A stretch of DNA of 64,000 nucleotides from NCBI RefSeq assembly GCF_046592965.1, contig NZ_JBISBV010000003.1, forward strand, positions 1-64,000. The letters are read 5' to 3'. Shown in pieces: positions 1-8,044 of the stretch (its first letter is position 1; each line of letters starts with the position of its first letter). The DNA is from Marivita sp046592965. Its GTDB lineage: Bacteria > Pseudomonadota > Alphaproteobacteria > Rhodobacterales > Rhodobacteraceae. The notes under the pieces are model-generated. The model worked only from the letters and a program-made list of their open reading frames with translations. It was not told where the DNA came from and ran no database searches. A program made the position numbers and the translations under genes.

Positions 1-1573
1 GCGCCTGAAGGGCGCGCGCTTCGTGTGACCTCAGGATCGGTCGCGCGGCCTGCCATCCGCGTGAAGACATGTCTTCAAGATCCGGAAACAGCGCAAAAAT
101 TTCAGCCTGCGACTCGGCGTCAAAGCTCTTGGACATCATCGGGCCGGGCAGATAGCTTTCTGACGGCAGACCGGATGTCGTGAGGATCTGGTGGCGCTCG
201 AACAGCAGATGCACATAGGTGACCGGTGCGCCGTTCATCACGCGCCGCACGGATGTTCCGTTGACCAAATCCTTTGCCTTGACAAGCACTTCGGGTTCGC
301 CAAACAGCAGGTCGGCCCAGATGTCGCGGACCAAAACGCGATGCTGCGGTGACAGCAGCACATCCTCGAGCGCGCCGAAACTGCCTGCTGAAATCAACAC
401 AGGCGCGAAGTCTCCGTCGGCAATCGTCGTTCGCGATCCGGCCCAGCAGATCGGCATGTCGCCATCATCCAGCGTCGTCACCAGATCGCCGGCACGCAAA
501 TTCTCGACCGGAACGGGGCCGTTTGGCGTGTCTATCAAGGATCCGGCAACGAAGCAGGGCATCTGGGTGACCTGAACGATGCCGGTGTCAGAGCCGCCAA
601 GGCCGTTTTCCACGGTATAGTTGAAATAGGCGGTTTCGGTGTCGCCGTCTGCGACCACGGTAAACGTGCCGTCGGCATTCAGTGTCACAGTCTGACCCGA
701 GGTCAGCGTGACGGAATCGCCTGCGACCACGGAGATGCCATTGATCTTGGTGATCGTCATCGTGCCGGACGTGGTGCTGTCATTGGCCAGAACGTCGATC
801 ACCTTGGTGGAGTTCAGACCGATGTTCAGCGTGTCGTCGTCGGCAACAAGGTTGGATTGCGCAGAACCGCCAGCGATCAGCAGGTTGGAATCGTAGCTGG
901 TGTCGGACACATCGGCGATGCCGATCTTGATCGTGTTGGCGACGCCCGCGTTGACCGGCGCTACGACGCTGAGGGTGACGGTAAAGCCGTCCATCTCGGT
1001 GTTGAACTGGTCGCCGGTGTTGTCGTTATAGAGGTTGGCGGCCGTGCTGCCGTTGATGTTGCCGACCGACACCTGACCTGAGCCGACATTGACGGTCGCT
1101 TGGGTTCCGTTCACCCAGATGCCGACGACATCGAGGAATTGCGAGTTCACATATTCGGGGTATTCTTCCGAGCTGATGACGAAATCCAGCGTGAGATAAT
1201 CGCCGTCCGGGGTGAAATTGACCTCGAGGAACGACGCATCAAAGGTCGAGGCGCCGCCGATGGCGTTGAAATCGGCATCGCCGTCCACGCCTGACGTGTT
1301 CGTGGACGTGTTGCCTCTGAAATTGGTGTTGTTCGGATCCCACCATCTTGGGCTGTTGGTGACATCCGTGGCGCGCCCGGTTGACAGGATCACGCCAGTG
1401 TCGCCGGGGGTCAAAACCGGTGAGACCGCATCGCCGTTGGTGTAAATGCCCGATGATTGGTTGTCACCGCTATAGGTGGCGCTGTTGACGGTGATGCCTG
1501 CGCCAAACACGTTGTTCGCCATCTGCAAGGCGGTTGCCGAGGTGTTGATGGGCAGATTTTGCGCGAGGGGCAT
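1..1573 (-). CDS. Choice-of-anchor L and Hint-domain protein, 3' end off the window
   Basis: The frame stays open from ATG at 1573 to the window edge (524 codons visible). Residues about 10-190 match the choice-of-anchor L type of extracellular domain, with ALQMANNVFGAGITV near the start. A cadherin/VCBS-like segment follows (VLANDSTTSGTMTI). Residues from about 339 form a Hint domain: the motif PCFVAGS with candidate nucleophile Cys340, then VENLRAGDLVTTLDD and LSPQHRVLV. Such proteins are common in Rhodobacterales and are probably secreted, perhaps by a type I system; self-cleavage by the Hint domain is inferred. No N-terminal signal peptide and no clear ribosome binding site are seen. A nested inverted repeat lies immediately upstream. 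Only the last few residues appear to be missing. Confidence 0.85.
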   Translation of the reverse strand, partial: MPLAQNLPINTSATALQMANNVFGAGITVNSATYSGDNQSSGIYTNGDAVSPVLTPGDTGVILSTGRATDVTNSPRWWDPNNTNFRGNTSTNTSGVDGDADFNAIGGASTFDASFLEVNFTPDGDYLTLDFVISSEEYPEYVNSQFLDVVGIWVNGTQATVNVGSGQVSVGNINGSTAANLYNDNTGDQFNTEMDGFTVTLSVVAPVNAGVANTIKIGIADVSDTSYDSNLLIAGGSAQSNLVADDDTLNIGLNSTKVIDVLANDSTTSGTMTITKINGISVVAGDSVTLTSGQTVTLNADGTFTVVADGDTETAYFNYTVENGLGGSDTGIVQVTQMPCFVAGSLIDTPNGPVPVENLRAGDLVTTLDDGDMPICWAGSRTTIADGDFAPVLISAGSFGALEDVLLSPQHRVLVRDIWADLLFGEPEVLVKAKDLVNGTSVRRVMNGAPVTYVHLLFERHQILTTSGLPSESYLPGPMMSKSFDAESQAEIFALFPDLEDMSSRGWQAARPILRSHEARALQA

Positions 1574-1577
1574 GGGG

Positions 1578-1634
1578 ATACCGTCTTACTGTTAACCAAG
1601 AAATCTGCCTTGGTATCGCGGAGTAAGACGGCAT
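1578..1634 (-). repeat. Nested inverted repeat next to the Hint-protein start
   Basis: The outer arms are 1578-1590 (ATACCGTCTTACT) and 1622-1634 (AGTAAGACGGCAT), matching at 12 of 13 positions. The inner arms are 1595-1600 (ACCAAG) and 1609-1614 (CTTGGT). The structure ends 4 bases before the ATG at 1573, so it would fold in the mRNA leader or serve as an operator. Function is unknown. Apart from this element nothing else is seen between 1574 and 1703. Confidence 0.6.
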
Positions 1635-1703
1635 AGTTGCGTAGGAATTTAGGTAAATTTGAGATACCGCGGCGGCACTGTTTCCAACGCCGCCACAATT
1701 GCC

Positions 1704-1904
1704 TCAGGGTTTGGAGCAGGTCTTGATCCCGAAGAGCGTGTAGGCCGGGCAGGACCCCAACAGGCCCGTGACAAGAGGCACGATCCCGATGAGGAACAGC
1801 CAGCTCAGGTTTCCGCCGACGCCCATGAAAAACGCGATGAGCAAGGCGAGACCGACAATCACGCGCAAGACGCGATCCGTGGTTCCCATATTTTTGCTGA
1901 ACAT
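1704..1904 (-). CDS. DUF2892 (YgaP-like) small inner-membrane protein
   Basis: A 66-residue protein with two hydrophobic segments (about residues 13-30 and 33-55), the opening MGTTDRVLRVIVG and a C-terminal CPAYTLFGIKTC stretch, the layout of DUF2892 proteins related to the membrane part of YgaP. In YgaP this region is fused to a rhodanese domain; here it stands alone, which is common. The two conserved cysteines might take part in sulfur or metal handling, but that is inference. An SD-like GGAG lies just upstream (rc of 1911-1914). It appears monocistronic. Confidence 0.85.
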   Translation of the reverse strand: MFSKNMGTTDRVLRVIVGLALLIAFFMGVGGNLSWLFLIGIVPLVTGLLGSCPAYTLFGIKTCSKP

Positions 1905-1989
1905 ATCAATCTCCTGATGACGATTCCCGCTCAGGATACAATACCTTCAATTTTCGGAATATGACACAGATCAATCCTGCTTTTCAGAC

Positions 1990-2862
1990 TCAGCTTCTAC
2001 CACGGCTTTCGAAACGCGGCAGCATCGCCGAAAAATCGCGCCCTTTGCCGCCCTCTTCTTCGACGAAGCGGCGATAAAGATCGGTTGCGGCCTCTCCCAT
2101 CGGCGTATCAGCGTCCGATGCCTCGGCGGCCTGCTGGCTGAGGCGGAGATCCTTGAGCATCAATTCAGCGGCGAATCCGGGGGTGTAATCGTTATCCGCC
2201 GGGCTTTTGGGTCCGATGCCGGGGGCCGGACAATAGGCGTTCATCGACCAGCTATAGCCCGAGGACGTGCTGACCACATCGAACATCGCCTGCCGGTCAA
2301 GACCCAGCTTGTCGGCCAGCGCGAAGGCTTCGCAGGTGGCGATCATGGTGACGCCAAGGATCATGTTGTTGCAGATCTTGGCGGCCTGACCGTTTCCGGA
2401 CGCGCCACAATGCACCGATTTCTGGCCCATGATCTCGAACAGGGGCAGGGCGGTCTGGTAAGCCTTGTCGCTGCCCCCTACCATGAAGGTCAGACTGCCG
2501 GCAGTCGCGCCGCCAATGCCGCCCGATACCGGCGCATCAAGTGGCAACAGCCCGGCGGCCTCCGCGTCTTTGGCGACCTCGCGGGCGCTGTCGACATCGA
2601 CGGTCGAGCAATCAAGGAACACGGCCCCCGATTTCATCACGGGGATGATCTGGGCGGCCACCGCGCGCAGGATGTCCCCGTTGGGCAGCATGGTAATCAC
2701 CACGTCGGCACCCTGGGCGGCCTCGGTCGCGCTCGACGCGGTCGTGACGCCGTTCACCGTGACTGTTTGCGTGTCGAACCCGGATACGTCATGCCCGGCT
2801 TGCGCCAGATTGGCCGCCATCGGCGCGCCCATGTTTCCCAGTCCGATAAATCCGATCTTCAT
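1990..2862 (-). CDS. mmsB: 3-hydroxyisobutyrate dehydrogenase
   Basis: A 290-residue NAD-dependent dehydrogenase that oxidises 3-hydroxyisobutyrate to methylmalonate semialdehyde in valine breakdown. The Rossmann motif GLGNMG starts at residue 7, the substrate-binding DAPVSGG is at 109-115, and the catalytic lysine is Lys162 in GNGQAAKICNNM. Length is typical for the family. The start lies 3 bases after the stop of the hydrolase gene, and its SD (AACAGGAG) is embedded in the hydrolase 3' end, indicating translational coupling. It is the last gene of the valine block. Confidence 0.95.
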   Translation of the reverse strand: MKIGFIGLGNMGAPMAANLAQAGHDVSGFDTQTVTVNGVTTASSATEAAQGADVVITMLPNGDILRAVAAQIIPVMKSGAVFLDCSTVDVDSAREVAKDAEAAGLLPLDAPVSGGIGGATAGSLTFMVGGSDKAYQTALPLFEIMGQKSVHCGASGNGQAAKICNNMILGVTMIATCEAFALADKLGLDRQAMFDVVSTSSGYSWSMNAYCPAPGIGPKSPADNDYTPGFAAELMLKDLRLSQQAAEASDADTPMGEAATDLYRRFVEEEGGKGRDFSAMLPRFESRGRS

Positions 2863-2865
2863 TGC

Positions 2866-3909
2866 TCACTCCTGTTGTTCAAATGTCAGCGGCTCCTCCG
2901 ACACCGGGCGCAACATCGCCTCGATATCGGTGGCAGGAACGGTGTTCAGATCATGCCGCCATTTGGGGGATTTGTCTTTGTCGATGATCGCGGCGCGAAT
3001 GCCTTCGAGGAAATCGCCCGCCTCCATCGCGCGTGAGGTAAAACGATACTCAAGGTCGAGCGCGCCGCGAATATCGAGCTTGTCGCTCCGCAGCCGGTCC
3101 AGAATGGCAAGCGTGCACGCCATCGACAGGGGGGCGTTGCGCGACAGTTTTGCATATGTGCGCGCCGCGAAGTCGGTGTCGCTGTCGCGCAAGCTTGCGG
3201 CGATCTTCGAGAGCGATCCAGCACCGAAATGCGCGTCGATCTGCGCCTGTGCGTCACCGAGCGGCGCGTTCGGGGCGGGCTTGGCCGCCTTGGACAGCGC
3301 GCCGACATTGCCCGAGGCGCAAAGCGTGGCTTTCATACCGTCCCAGCGATCTTCGGGCAGGTAGAGATCTGCAAATCCGGCCTGGATCGCATCGCCCGGA
3401 CCCATACGCTCGGTTGTCAGCGCAAGGTACTCTCCCAAGCGACCCGGCGCATGCGCCAGGAGATGGGAGCCGCCCACGTCCGGGATCAGGCCGATGCCAC
3501 ATTCGGGCATCGAGACGCGGCTGGTGTCGCCCACCACACGGTGTGAGCCGTGGCACCCCACACCGACGCCGCCGCCCATCGTGAAGCCCTGCATGAAGCT
3601 GACCACCGGTTTGGGATATTCGGCGATCAGCGCGTTCATGCGGTACTCGTCGCGCCAGAAGCGCTGGCCGTAGGCGTAATCGCCCTTGATGCCGGTGGCG
3701 TACATCTCGGCGATATCGCCACCTGCGCAAAACGCCTTGTCCCCTTCGGCGTCGATCAGGATCAGCTTGACGGTGGGATCGGCGCGCCATGCCCAAAGCG
3801 CGGATTCTATGGCGCTGCACATGTCATAGGTCAGCGCGTTGAGCGCTTTGGGGCGCTTCAATGTGATACGGCCGGCGTGGCCGTCATGGCGGATGTGGAT
3901 ATCTGTCAT
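2866..3909 (-). CDS. 3-hydroxyisobutyryl-CoA hydrolase (enoyl-CoA hydratase/isomerase family)
   Basis: A 347-residue crotonase-fold protein. It shows CAGGD at 61-65, the oxyanion-hole segment MGGGVGV at 111-117 and MPECGIGLIPDVGG at 134-147, with the acidic residues Glu136 and Asp145 expected in 3-hydroxyisobutyryl-CoA hydrolases. Its length exceeds that of ordinary enoyl-CoA hydratases (about 260) and fits the hydrolase. It should release 3-hydroxyisobutyrate from the CoA thioester so that MmsB, encoded next, can oxidise it. It lies between the acyl-CoA dehydrogenase and mmsB. A copy of the intergenic GC-rich repeat separates it from the dehydrogenase gene. Confidence 0.9.
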   Translation of the reverse strand: MTDIHIRHDGHAGRITLKRPKALNALTYDMCSAIESALWAWRADPTVKLILIDAEGDKAFCAGGDIAEMYATGIKGDYAYGQRFWRDEYRMNALIAEYPKPVVSFMQGFTMGGGVGVGCHGSHRVVGDTSRVSMPECGIGLIPDVGGSHLLAHAPGRLGEYLALTTERMGPGDAIQAGFADLYLPEDRWDGMKATLCASGNVGALSKAAKPAPNAPLGDAQAQIDAHFGAGSLSKIAASLRDSDTDFAARTYAKLSRNAPLSMACTLAILDRLRSDKLDIRGALDLEYRFTSRAMEAGDFLEGIRAAIIDKDKSPKWRHDLNTVPATDIEAMLRPVSEEPLTFEQQE

Positions 3910-3937
3910 AAGGTCCGTGCCTGTCTTAAGCGTAAAA

Positions 3938-3990
3938 GGGGGCGCTGCCCCCGGCTGCGCCTCCCCCGAGGTATTTCAAGCCCAAAGAAG
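3938..3990 (-). repeat. Rhodobacterales-type GC-rich intergenic repeat, copy 1
   Basis: Read on the minus strand it runs CTTCTTTGGGC, AAATACCTCGGGGGAGG, then a GGGGGC-GCT-GCCCCC-type hairpin at 3938-3952. The hairpin is followed by TTTTACG, so it may act as a weak terminator or attenuator between the dehydrogenase and hydrolase genes. The same element recurs at 22322, 51959 and 52139. Confidence 0.8.
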
Positions 3991-3993
3991 CGG

Positions 3994-5133
3994 TTACGCC
4001 GCCAGCATCTGACGGGCAACGATCAGGCGCATGATCTCGTTCGTGCCTTCGAGGATCTGATGCACGCGCAGATCGCGCACCAGTTTTTCGATGCCGTAAT
4101 CGGCAAGATAGCCATAACCGCCATGCAGTTGCAGGCATTGATCGACCACGTTGCTGCCTGTCTCGGTGACGAATTTCTTGGCCATGGCGCAAAATTTCGG
4201 AGCATCCGGCGTGCCAGTGTCGAGTTTCCATGCGGCCTGACGCAGGAAGACGCGCGCGGCCTGAAGCTCGATCTCCATGTCGGCCAGACGGAATTGCAGC
4301 GCCTGGAACTGATCGATGGATTTGCCGAATGCCTTGCGCTCGGCCATGTAGGCGAGGGTCGCGTCAAGCCCGGCCTGCGCGGCCCCCAGTGAACAGGCGG
4401 CGATGTTGAGGCGTCCGCCGTCAAGCCCGGCCATCGCGTAGCGAAAGCCCTGGCCTTCCTCGCCCAGCAGGTTTTCCGCCCCGATCTTGCAATCGTCAAA
4501 CTGCACCTGTCGTGTCGGCTGGCTGCGCCAGCCCATCTTGTCTTCGAGCCCGCCAAAGCTCAAACCCGGCGTGCCGTCTTCGACCAGAACGGTCGAGATG
4601 CCTTTCGGGCCATCCTCTCCGGTGCGCACCATCGCGATATAGGCATCCGAATAGCCACCACCCGAGATGAACGCCTTGGTGCCGTTCAGCGTGTAGCCTT
4701 CGTTGTTGCGTTCGGCGCGGGTTTTCAGCGCGGCGGCGTCGGAGCCGCTACCGGGTTCGGTCAGGCAGTAACTCAGCACGGTGTCCATGCTCAGCGCCTT
4801 TGGCAGGACGCGGGCTTTCATCTCGTCGCTGCCATAGCTGTCGATCATCCGGGCGCACATGTTGTGGATGGACAGGAAGGCCGCAACAGAGGGGCAGGCC
4901 ATCGAAAGCGCCTCGAACACCAGCGTCGCGTCGAGCCGCGTCAGGCCGGTGCCGCCGCTCTCCTCTGAAACGTAGATGCCTGCCAGACCCAGTTCGCCGA
5001 CTTTTGGCCAGAGATCCTTGGGGATCGTGCCCTCGGCTTCCCATGCGCGGGCATGCGGGGCAATGTGCTCCTGCCCGAAGGCATGGGCCATGTCGAATAT
5101 CGCGCTTTGCTCTTCGCTCAGGGCAAAATCCAT
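3994..5133 (-). CDS. Isobutyryl-CoA dehydrogenase (acyl-CoA dehydrogenase family)
   Basis: A 379-residue FAD flavoprotein of normal family length, with the N-terminal helical domain (ALSEEQSAIFDMAHAF), the middle beta domain (YCLTEPGSGSDAAAL, around residues 130-145) and a C-terminal domain whose ILEGTNEI contains the candidate catalytic base Glu362. Oxidation of isobutyryl-CoA to methacrylyl-CoA is inferred from its position upstream of the 3-hydroxyisobutyryl-CoA hydrolase and mmsB. A short-branched-chain specificity other than isobutyryl cannot be excluded. Electrons would pass to the ETF, which is not encoded here. An SD-like AAGGAG precedes the ATG. Confidence 0.88.
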   Translation of the reverse strand: MDFALSEEQSAIFDMAHAFGQEHIAPHARAWEAEGTIPKDLWPKVGELGLAGIYVSEESGGTGLTRLDATLVFEALSMACPSVAAFLSIHNMCARMIDSYGSDEMKARVLPKALSMDTVLSYCLTEPGSGSDAAALKTRAERNNEGYTLNGTKAFISGGGYSDAYIAMVRTGEDGPKGISTVLVEDGTPGLSFGGLEDKMGWRSQPTRQVQFDDCKIGAENLLGEEGQGFRYAMAGLDGGRLNIAACSLGAAQAGLDATLAYMAERKAFGKSIDQFQALQFRLADMEIELQAARVFLRQAAWKLDTGTPDAPKFCAMAKKFVTETGSNVVDQCLQLHGGYGYLADYGIEKLVRDLRVHQILEGTNEIMRLIVARQMLAA

Positions 5134-5220
5134 CGCGATGCTCCTTCTTTCCGGGTCGTGAATTGAACATGCGTTTAATTGCCAAGTGTTTCAGGAGTTT
5201 TGCAGCGCCGCAAGGGGCGA

Positions 5221-6348
5221 CTAGAGCCCGTCGTGAAACGCCTCGACGAGATGGCTGACAACCGCGCGCATCTGGCCCTCCTGATCTTCGCCGGCGTCTT
5301 TGGCCGATGTCAGCACCGCCCGTTGCCGGGTGCTGGCGTTGCCGTTCGCAACGATGTCGCGGGCGCGGTCCACTTCGCGCGCGCACCCCAGAATGCCCGC
5401 GTCTTCTTCGATCAGTTCGATGATTTCATCCACAAGTTCAGCCATCGGAACAATCGCGCCACGGCCAAAGTCGATCAATCCGTCGGTCACGCCATAGCGC
5501 TGCGCGCGCCAGCGGTTTTCGGCGATCAGGAACGGGTCGTAGCGCCGCCAGCGCTGGTTGCGGATGCGCAACCGCCAGAGCATGCGCAGCAAACACTGGT
5601 TCAGCGCGGCCAGCGTCAGCGTGTCCTCGATGCGGGGCTGCACGTCCATAATGCGGGTTTCCAGAGTCGGAAAACGTGCAGATGGCCGCAGATCCCACCA
5701 GATTTTCGAGCTGTCCTCGATCAACCCCAGATCGACCAGCGCCGTCACCGAGCGTTCGTATTCCGACCAGTTGTCAAAGGTCGGCGGCAGCCCGGTGCGG
5801 GGCAGATTGTCGAATACCGAGATGCGGTAGGAGGCAAGGCCAGTGTCTTCGCCCTGCCAATAGGGTGAGGAGGTCGAGAGCGCCAGCAGGTGCGGCAGGA
5901 AATAGGCGAGTTGGCCCATCAAATCGGCGCGAAGTGCATCGTCGCCGAGGCCCACATGCACGTGCATCCCGCAGATCAGCATCCGCCGCACCACACCGCC
6001 AAGCGCGTTTTGCAGATCGTTATAGCGTTGCTTGTCGGTATGGGTCTGGGTTTTCCAGTCGGCAAGCGGGTGGCATGAGGCGGCAATCGGCGCGAGATTG
6101 TGCTTCTTGGCGCACCGCGCAACGGTGCTGCGCAAGCGTTTCAGGTCGTCGCGGGCCTCGTTGATATTGGCGCAGACCTTGGTGCCGATTTCGATCTGGC
6201 ATTGCAGGAATTCCGGGCTGACCTGATCCTCCAGCTCTGCCGCGCAGTCGTCCATCAGATGGGACGGCGCTTCGGCCAGAGCAAAGCTGTCGAGATCGAC
6301 AAGCAGGTATTCTTCTTCGATTCCGAGGGTGAAGTCCGGTTCCTGCAT
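5221..6348 (-). CDS. YbdK-type carboxylate-amine ligase (glutamate-cysteine ligase family 2)
   Basis: A 375-residue protein that opens with FTLGIEEEYLLVD, the signature of the GCS2/YbdK family, and contains HVHVGL and RPSARFPTLETRIMDV motifs for the ATP and amino-acid sites. Members ligate glutamate or related carboxylates to amines; E. coli YbdK has weak gamma-glutamylcysteine ligase activity. The substrate here is unknown. It sits inside the valine block, between the acyl-CoA dehydrogenase and mmsA, but has no known part in valine degradation. An intrinsic terminator separates it from mmsA, so it is probably transcribed separately. Confidence 0.88.
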   Translation of the reverse strand: MQEPDFTLGIEEEYLLVDLDSFALAEAPSHLMDDCAAELEDQVSPEFLQCQIEIGTKVCANINEARDDLKRLRSTVARCAKKHNLAPIAASCHPLADWKTQTHTDKQRYNDLQNALGGVVRRMLICGMHVHVGLGDDALRADLMGQLAYFLPHLLALSTSSPYWQGEDTGLASYRISVFDNLPRTGLPPTFDNWSEYERSVTALVDLGLIEDSSKIWWDLRPSARFPTLETRIMDVQPRIEDTLTLAALNQCLLRMLWRLRIRNQRWRRYDPFLIAENRWRAQRYGVTDGLIDFGRGAIVPMAELVDEIIELIEEDAGILGCAREVDRARDIVANGNASTRQRAVLTSAKDAGEDQEGQMRAVVSHLVEAFHDGL

Positions 6349-6401
6349 GGCGGTCTCCGCATGATGTTTTCAACACAATTGCGCGGATGGTTGCAAAAAG
6401 C

Positions 6402-6433
6402 AAAAGGGCCGCACGCGGCGGCCCTTCTTTTTT
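6402..6433 (-). terminator. Intrinsic terminator downstream of mmsA
   Basis: Perfect 9-bp stem AAGGGCCGC (6404-6412) and GCGGCCCTT (6418-6426) with a 5-base loop. On the minus strand it is followed by TTTTGCTTTTTG, 23 bases after the mmsA stop. There is also a T-run on the plus side, so it could work in both directions. Confidence 0.85.
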
Positions 6434-6448
6434 CATCACTGCGCTGGA

Positions 6449-7948
6449 TCAATCCATCGCTTTGAAGTTGAACTCGCCGCCTTCCTTGATGCCCGACGGC
6501 CAGCGCGAGGTCACGGTCTTGGTGCGGGTATAGAACTTGAACGCGTCCGGTCCGTGCTGGTTGAGGTCGCCGAACATGGATTTCTTCCAGCCGCCAAAGG
6601 TGTGATAGGCCAGCGGCACCGGGATTGGCACGTTGATGCCGACCATTCCGATATTGATCCGATTGGCGAAATCGCGCGCCGCATCGCCGTCGCGGGTATA
6701 GATCGCGGTGCCGTTGCCGTATTCGTGATCCATCGCCAGCTTGATCGCTTCCTCGTAGGAGCCTGCACGAACGGTACACAGGACCGGGCCAAAGATTTCC
6801 TTGGTATAGATGTCCATCTCCGGTGTGACGCGGTCAAACAGGTGGGGGCCGACGAAGAAGCCGTCTTCATAGCCTTGCAGGCTGAAATCGCGCCCGTCGA
6901 CCACCAGCTCGGCGCCCTGATCGACGCCGGACTGGATCAGGCCAAGGATGTTTTTCTTGGCGGCTGCCGTGACGACAGGCCCGTAATCGACATCATCACC
7001 GGATGTGTAGGGTCCGACCTTCAGCTTTTCGATCCGCGGCACCAGCTTTTCGATCAGCTTGTCAGCGGTTTCGTCGCCGACCGGCACAGCCACGGAAATC
7101 GCCATGCAGCGTTCGCCCGCCGCGCCGTAACCGGCACCGATCAGCGCGTCAGCGGCCTGATCCATGTCGGCGTCGGGCATGATGATCATGTGGTTCTTGG
7201 CGCCGCCGAAGCACTGCACGCGCTTGCCGTTGGAACAGCCCTTGCCATAGATATACTCGGCGATCGGGGTCGAGCCGACGAAACCGATCGACTGCACCAC
7301 CGGGTGATCGAGCAGCGCATCGACCGCTTCCTTGTCGCCGTTCACAACTTGCAGAATGCCCTTGGGTAGGCCCGCCTCTTCCAGCAGTTCGGCGAGCATC
7401 AGCGGCACCGAGGGGTCACGTTCCGACGGTTTGAGGATAAACGCGTTGCCGCACACCACGGCGGGGGCGAACATCCACATCGGGATCATGGCGGGGAAGT
7501 TGAACGGCGTGATACCGGCGGTGACGCCCAGCGGCTGCTTCATGGAATACATGTCGATGCCGGGGCCGGCGCTGTCGGTGTAATCGCCCTTGAGCAGTTC
7601 GGGTGCGCCGATGCAGTATTCGACCACTTCAAGGCCACGCTGCACGTCGCCCTTGGCGTCGGGGATCGTCTTGCCGTGCTCGCGGCTCAGCGCCTCGGCC
7701 AGCTTGTCCATATCGCGGTTCAGCAGGTTCACGAAGGCCATCATCACCCGCGCGCGGCGCTGCGGGTTGGTCGCGGCCCATGCCGGTTGCGCCTTTGCGG
7801 CGATCTCGACGGCTTTGGCGATCTCGTCGTTCGAGGCGAGTGGGCATTTCGCCTGCACTTCGCCCGTTGCGGGATTGAAGACATCCGAGAAACGGCCTGA
7901 CGTGCCTTTGACGTGTTCGCCGCCGATGTAGTGGGTCAACTCTTGCAT
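6449..7948 (-). CDS. mmsA: Methylmalonate-semialdehyde dehydrogenase (acylating)
   Basis: A 499-residue CoA-acylating aldehyde dehydrogenase that converts methylmalonate semialdehyde to propionyl-CoA (and malonate semialdehyde to acetyl-CoA) in valine, thymine and inositol catabolism. NAD-binding GFVGST is at 222-227 and the catalytic Cys281 lies in GAAGERCMAISV, the MmsA-type context. Length matches the family. The start is preceded by AAGGAGG. It is read divergently from a LysR gene across a 96-base gap with paired TTGCAAAAATGC motifs, which suggests control by that LysR protein. Confidence 0.96.
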   Translation of the reverse strand: MQELTHYIGGEHVKGTSGRFSDVFNPATGEVQAKCPLASNDEIAKAVEIAAKAQPAWAATNPQRRARVMMAFVNLLNRDMDKLAEALSREHGKTIPDAKGDVQRGLEVVEYCIGAPELLKGDYTDSAGPGIDMYSMKQPLGVTAGITPFNFPAMIPMWMFAPAVVCGNAFILKPSERDPSVPLMLAELLEEAGLPKGILQVVNGDKEAVDALLDHPVVQSIGFVGSTPIAEYIYGKGCSNGKRVQCFGGAKNHMIIMPDADMDQAADALIGAGYGAAGERCMAISVAVPVGDETADKLIEKLVPRIEKLKVGPYTSGDDVDYGPVVTAAAKKNILGLIQSGVDQGAELVVDGRDFSLQGYEDGFFVGPHLFDRVTPEMDIYTKEIFGPVLCTVRAGSYEEAIKLAMDHEYGNGTAIYTRDGDAARDFANRINIGMVGINVPIPVPLAYHTFGGWKKSMFGDLNQHGPDAFKFYTRTKTVTSRWPSGIKEGGEFNFKAMD

Positions 7949-7984
7949 GGAATCCTCCTTGGGGTGATTGGCACCACTCTAGCC

Positions 7985-8040
7985 TTGCAAAAATGCTCCA
8001 CAAAGAGGCAATGTGCCAAAAGCGTTTTGCAAAAATGCAA
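7985..8040. promoter_or_regulatory. Paired TTGCA-AAAA-TGCAA operator sites
   Basis: TTGCAAAAATGC occurs at 7985-7996 and the full dyad TTGCAAAAATGCAA at 8027-8040, exactly 42 bp apart (about four helical turns), filling the gap between mmsA and the LysR gene. Two phased dyads in a divergent intergenic region are typical of LysR-type autoregulation. Binding is inferred. Confidence 0.65.
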
Positions 8041-8044
8041 AGGG

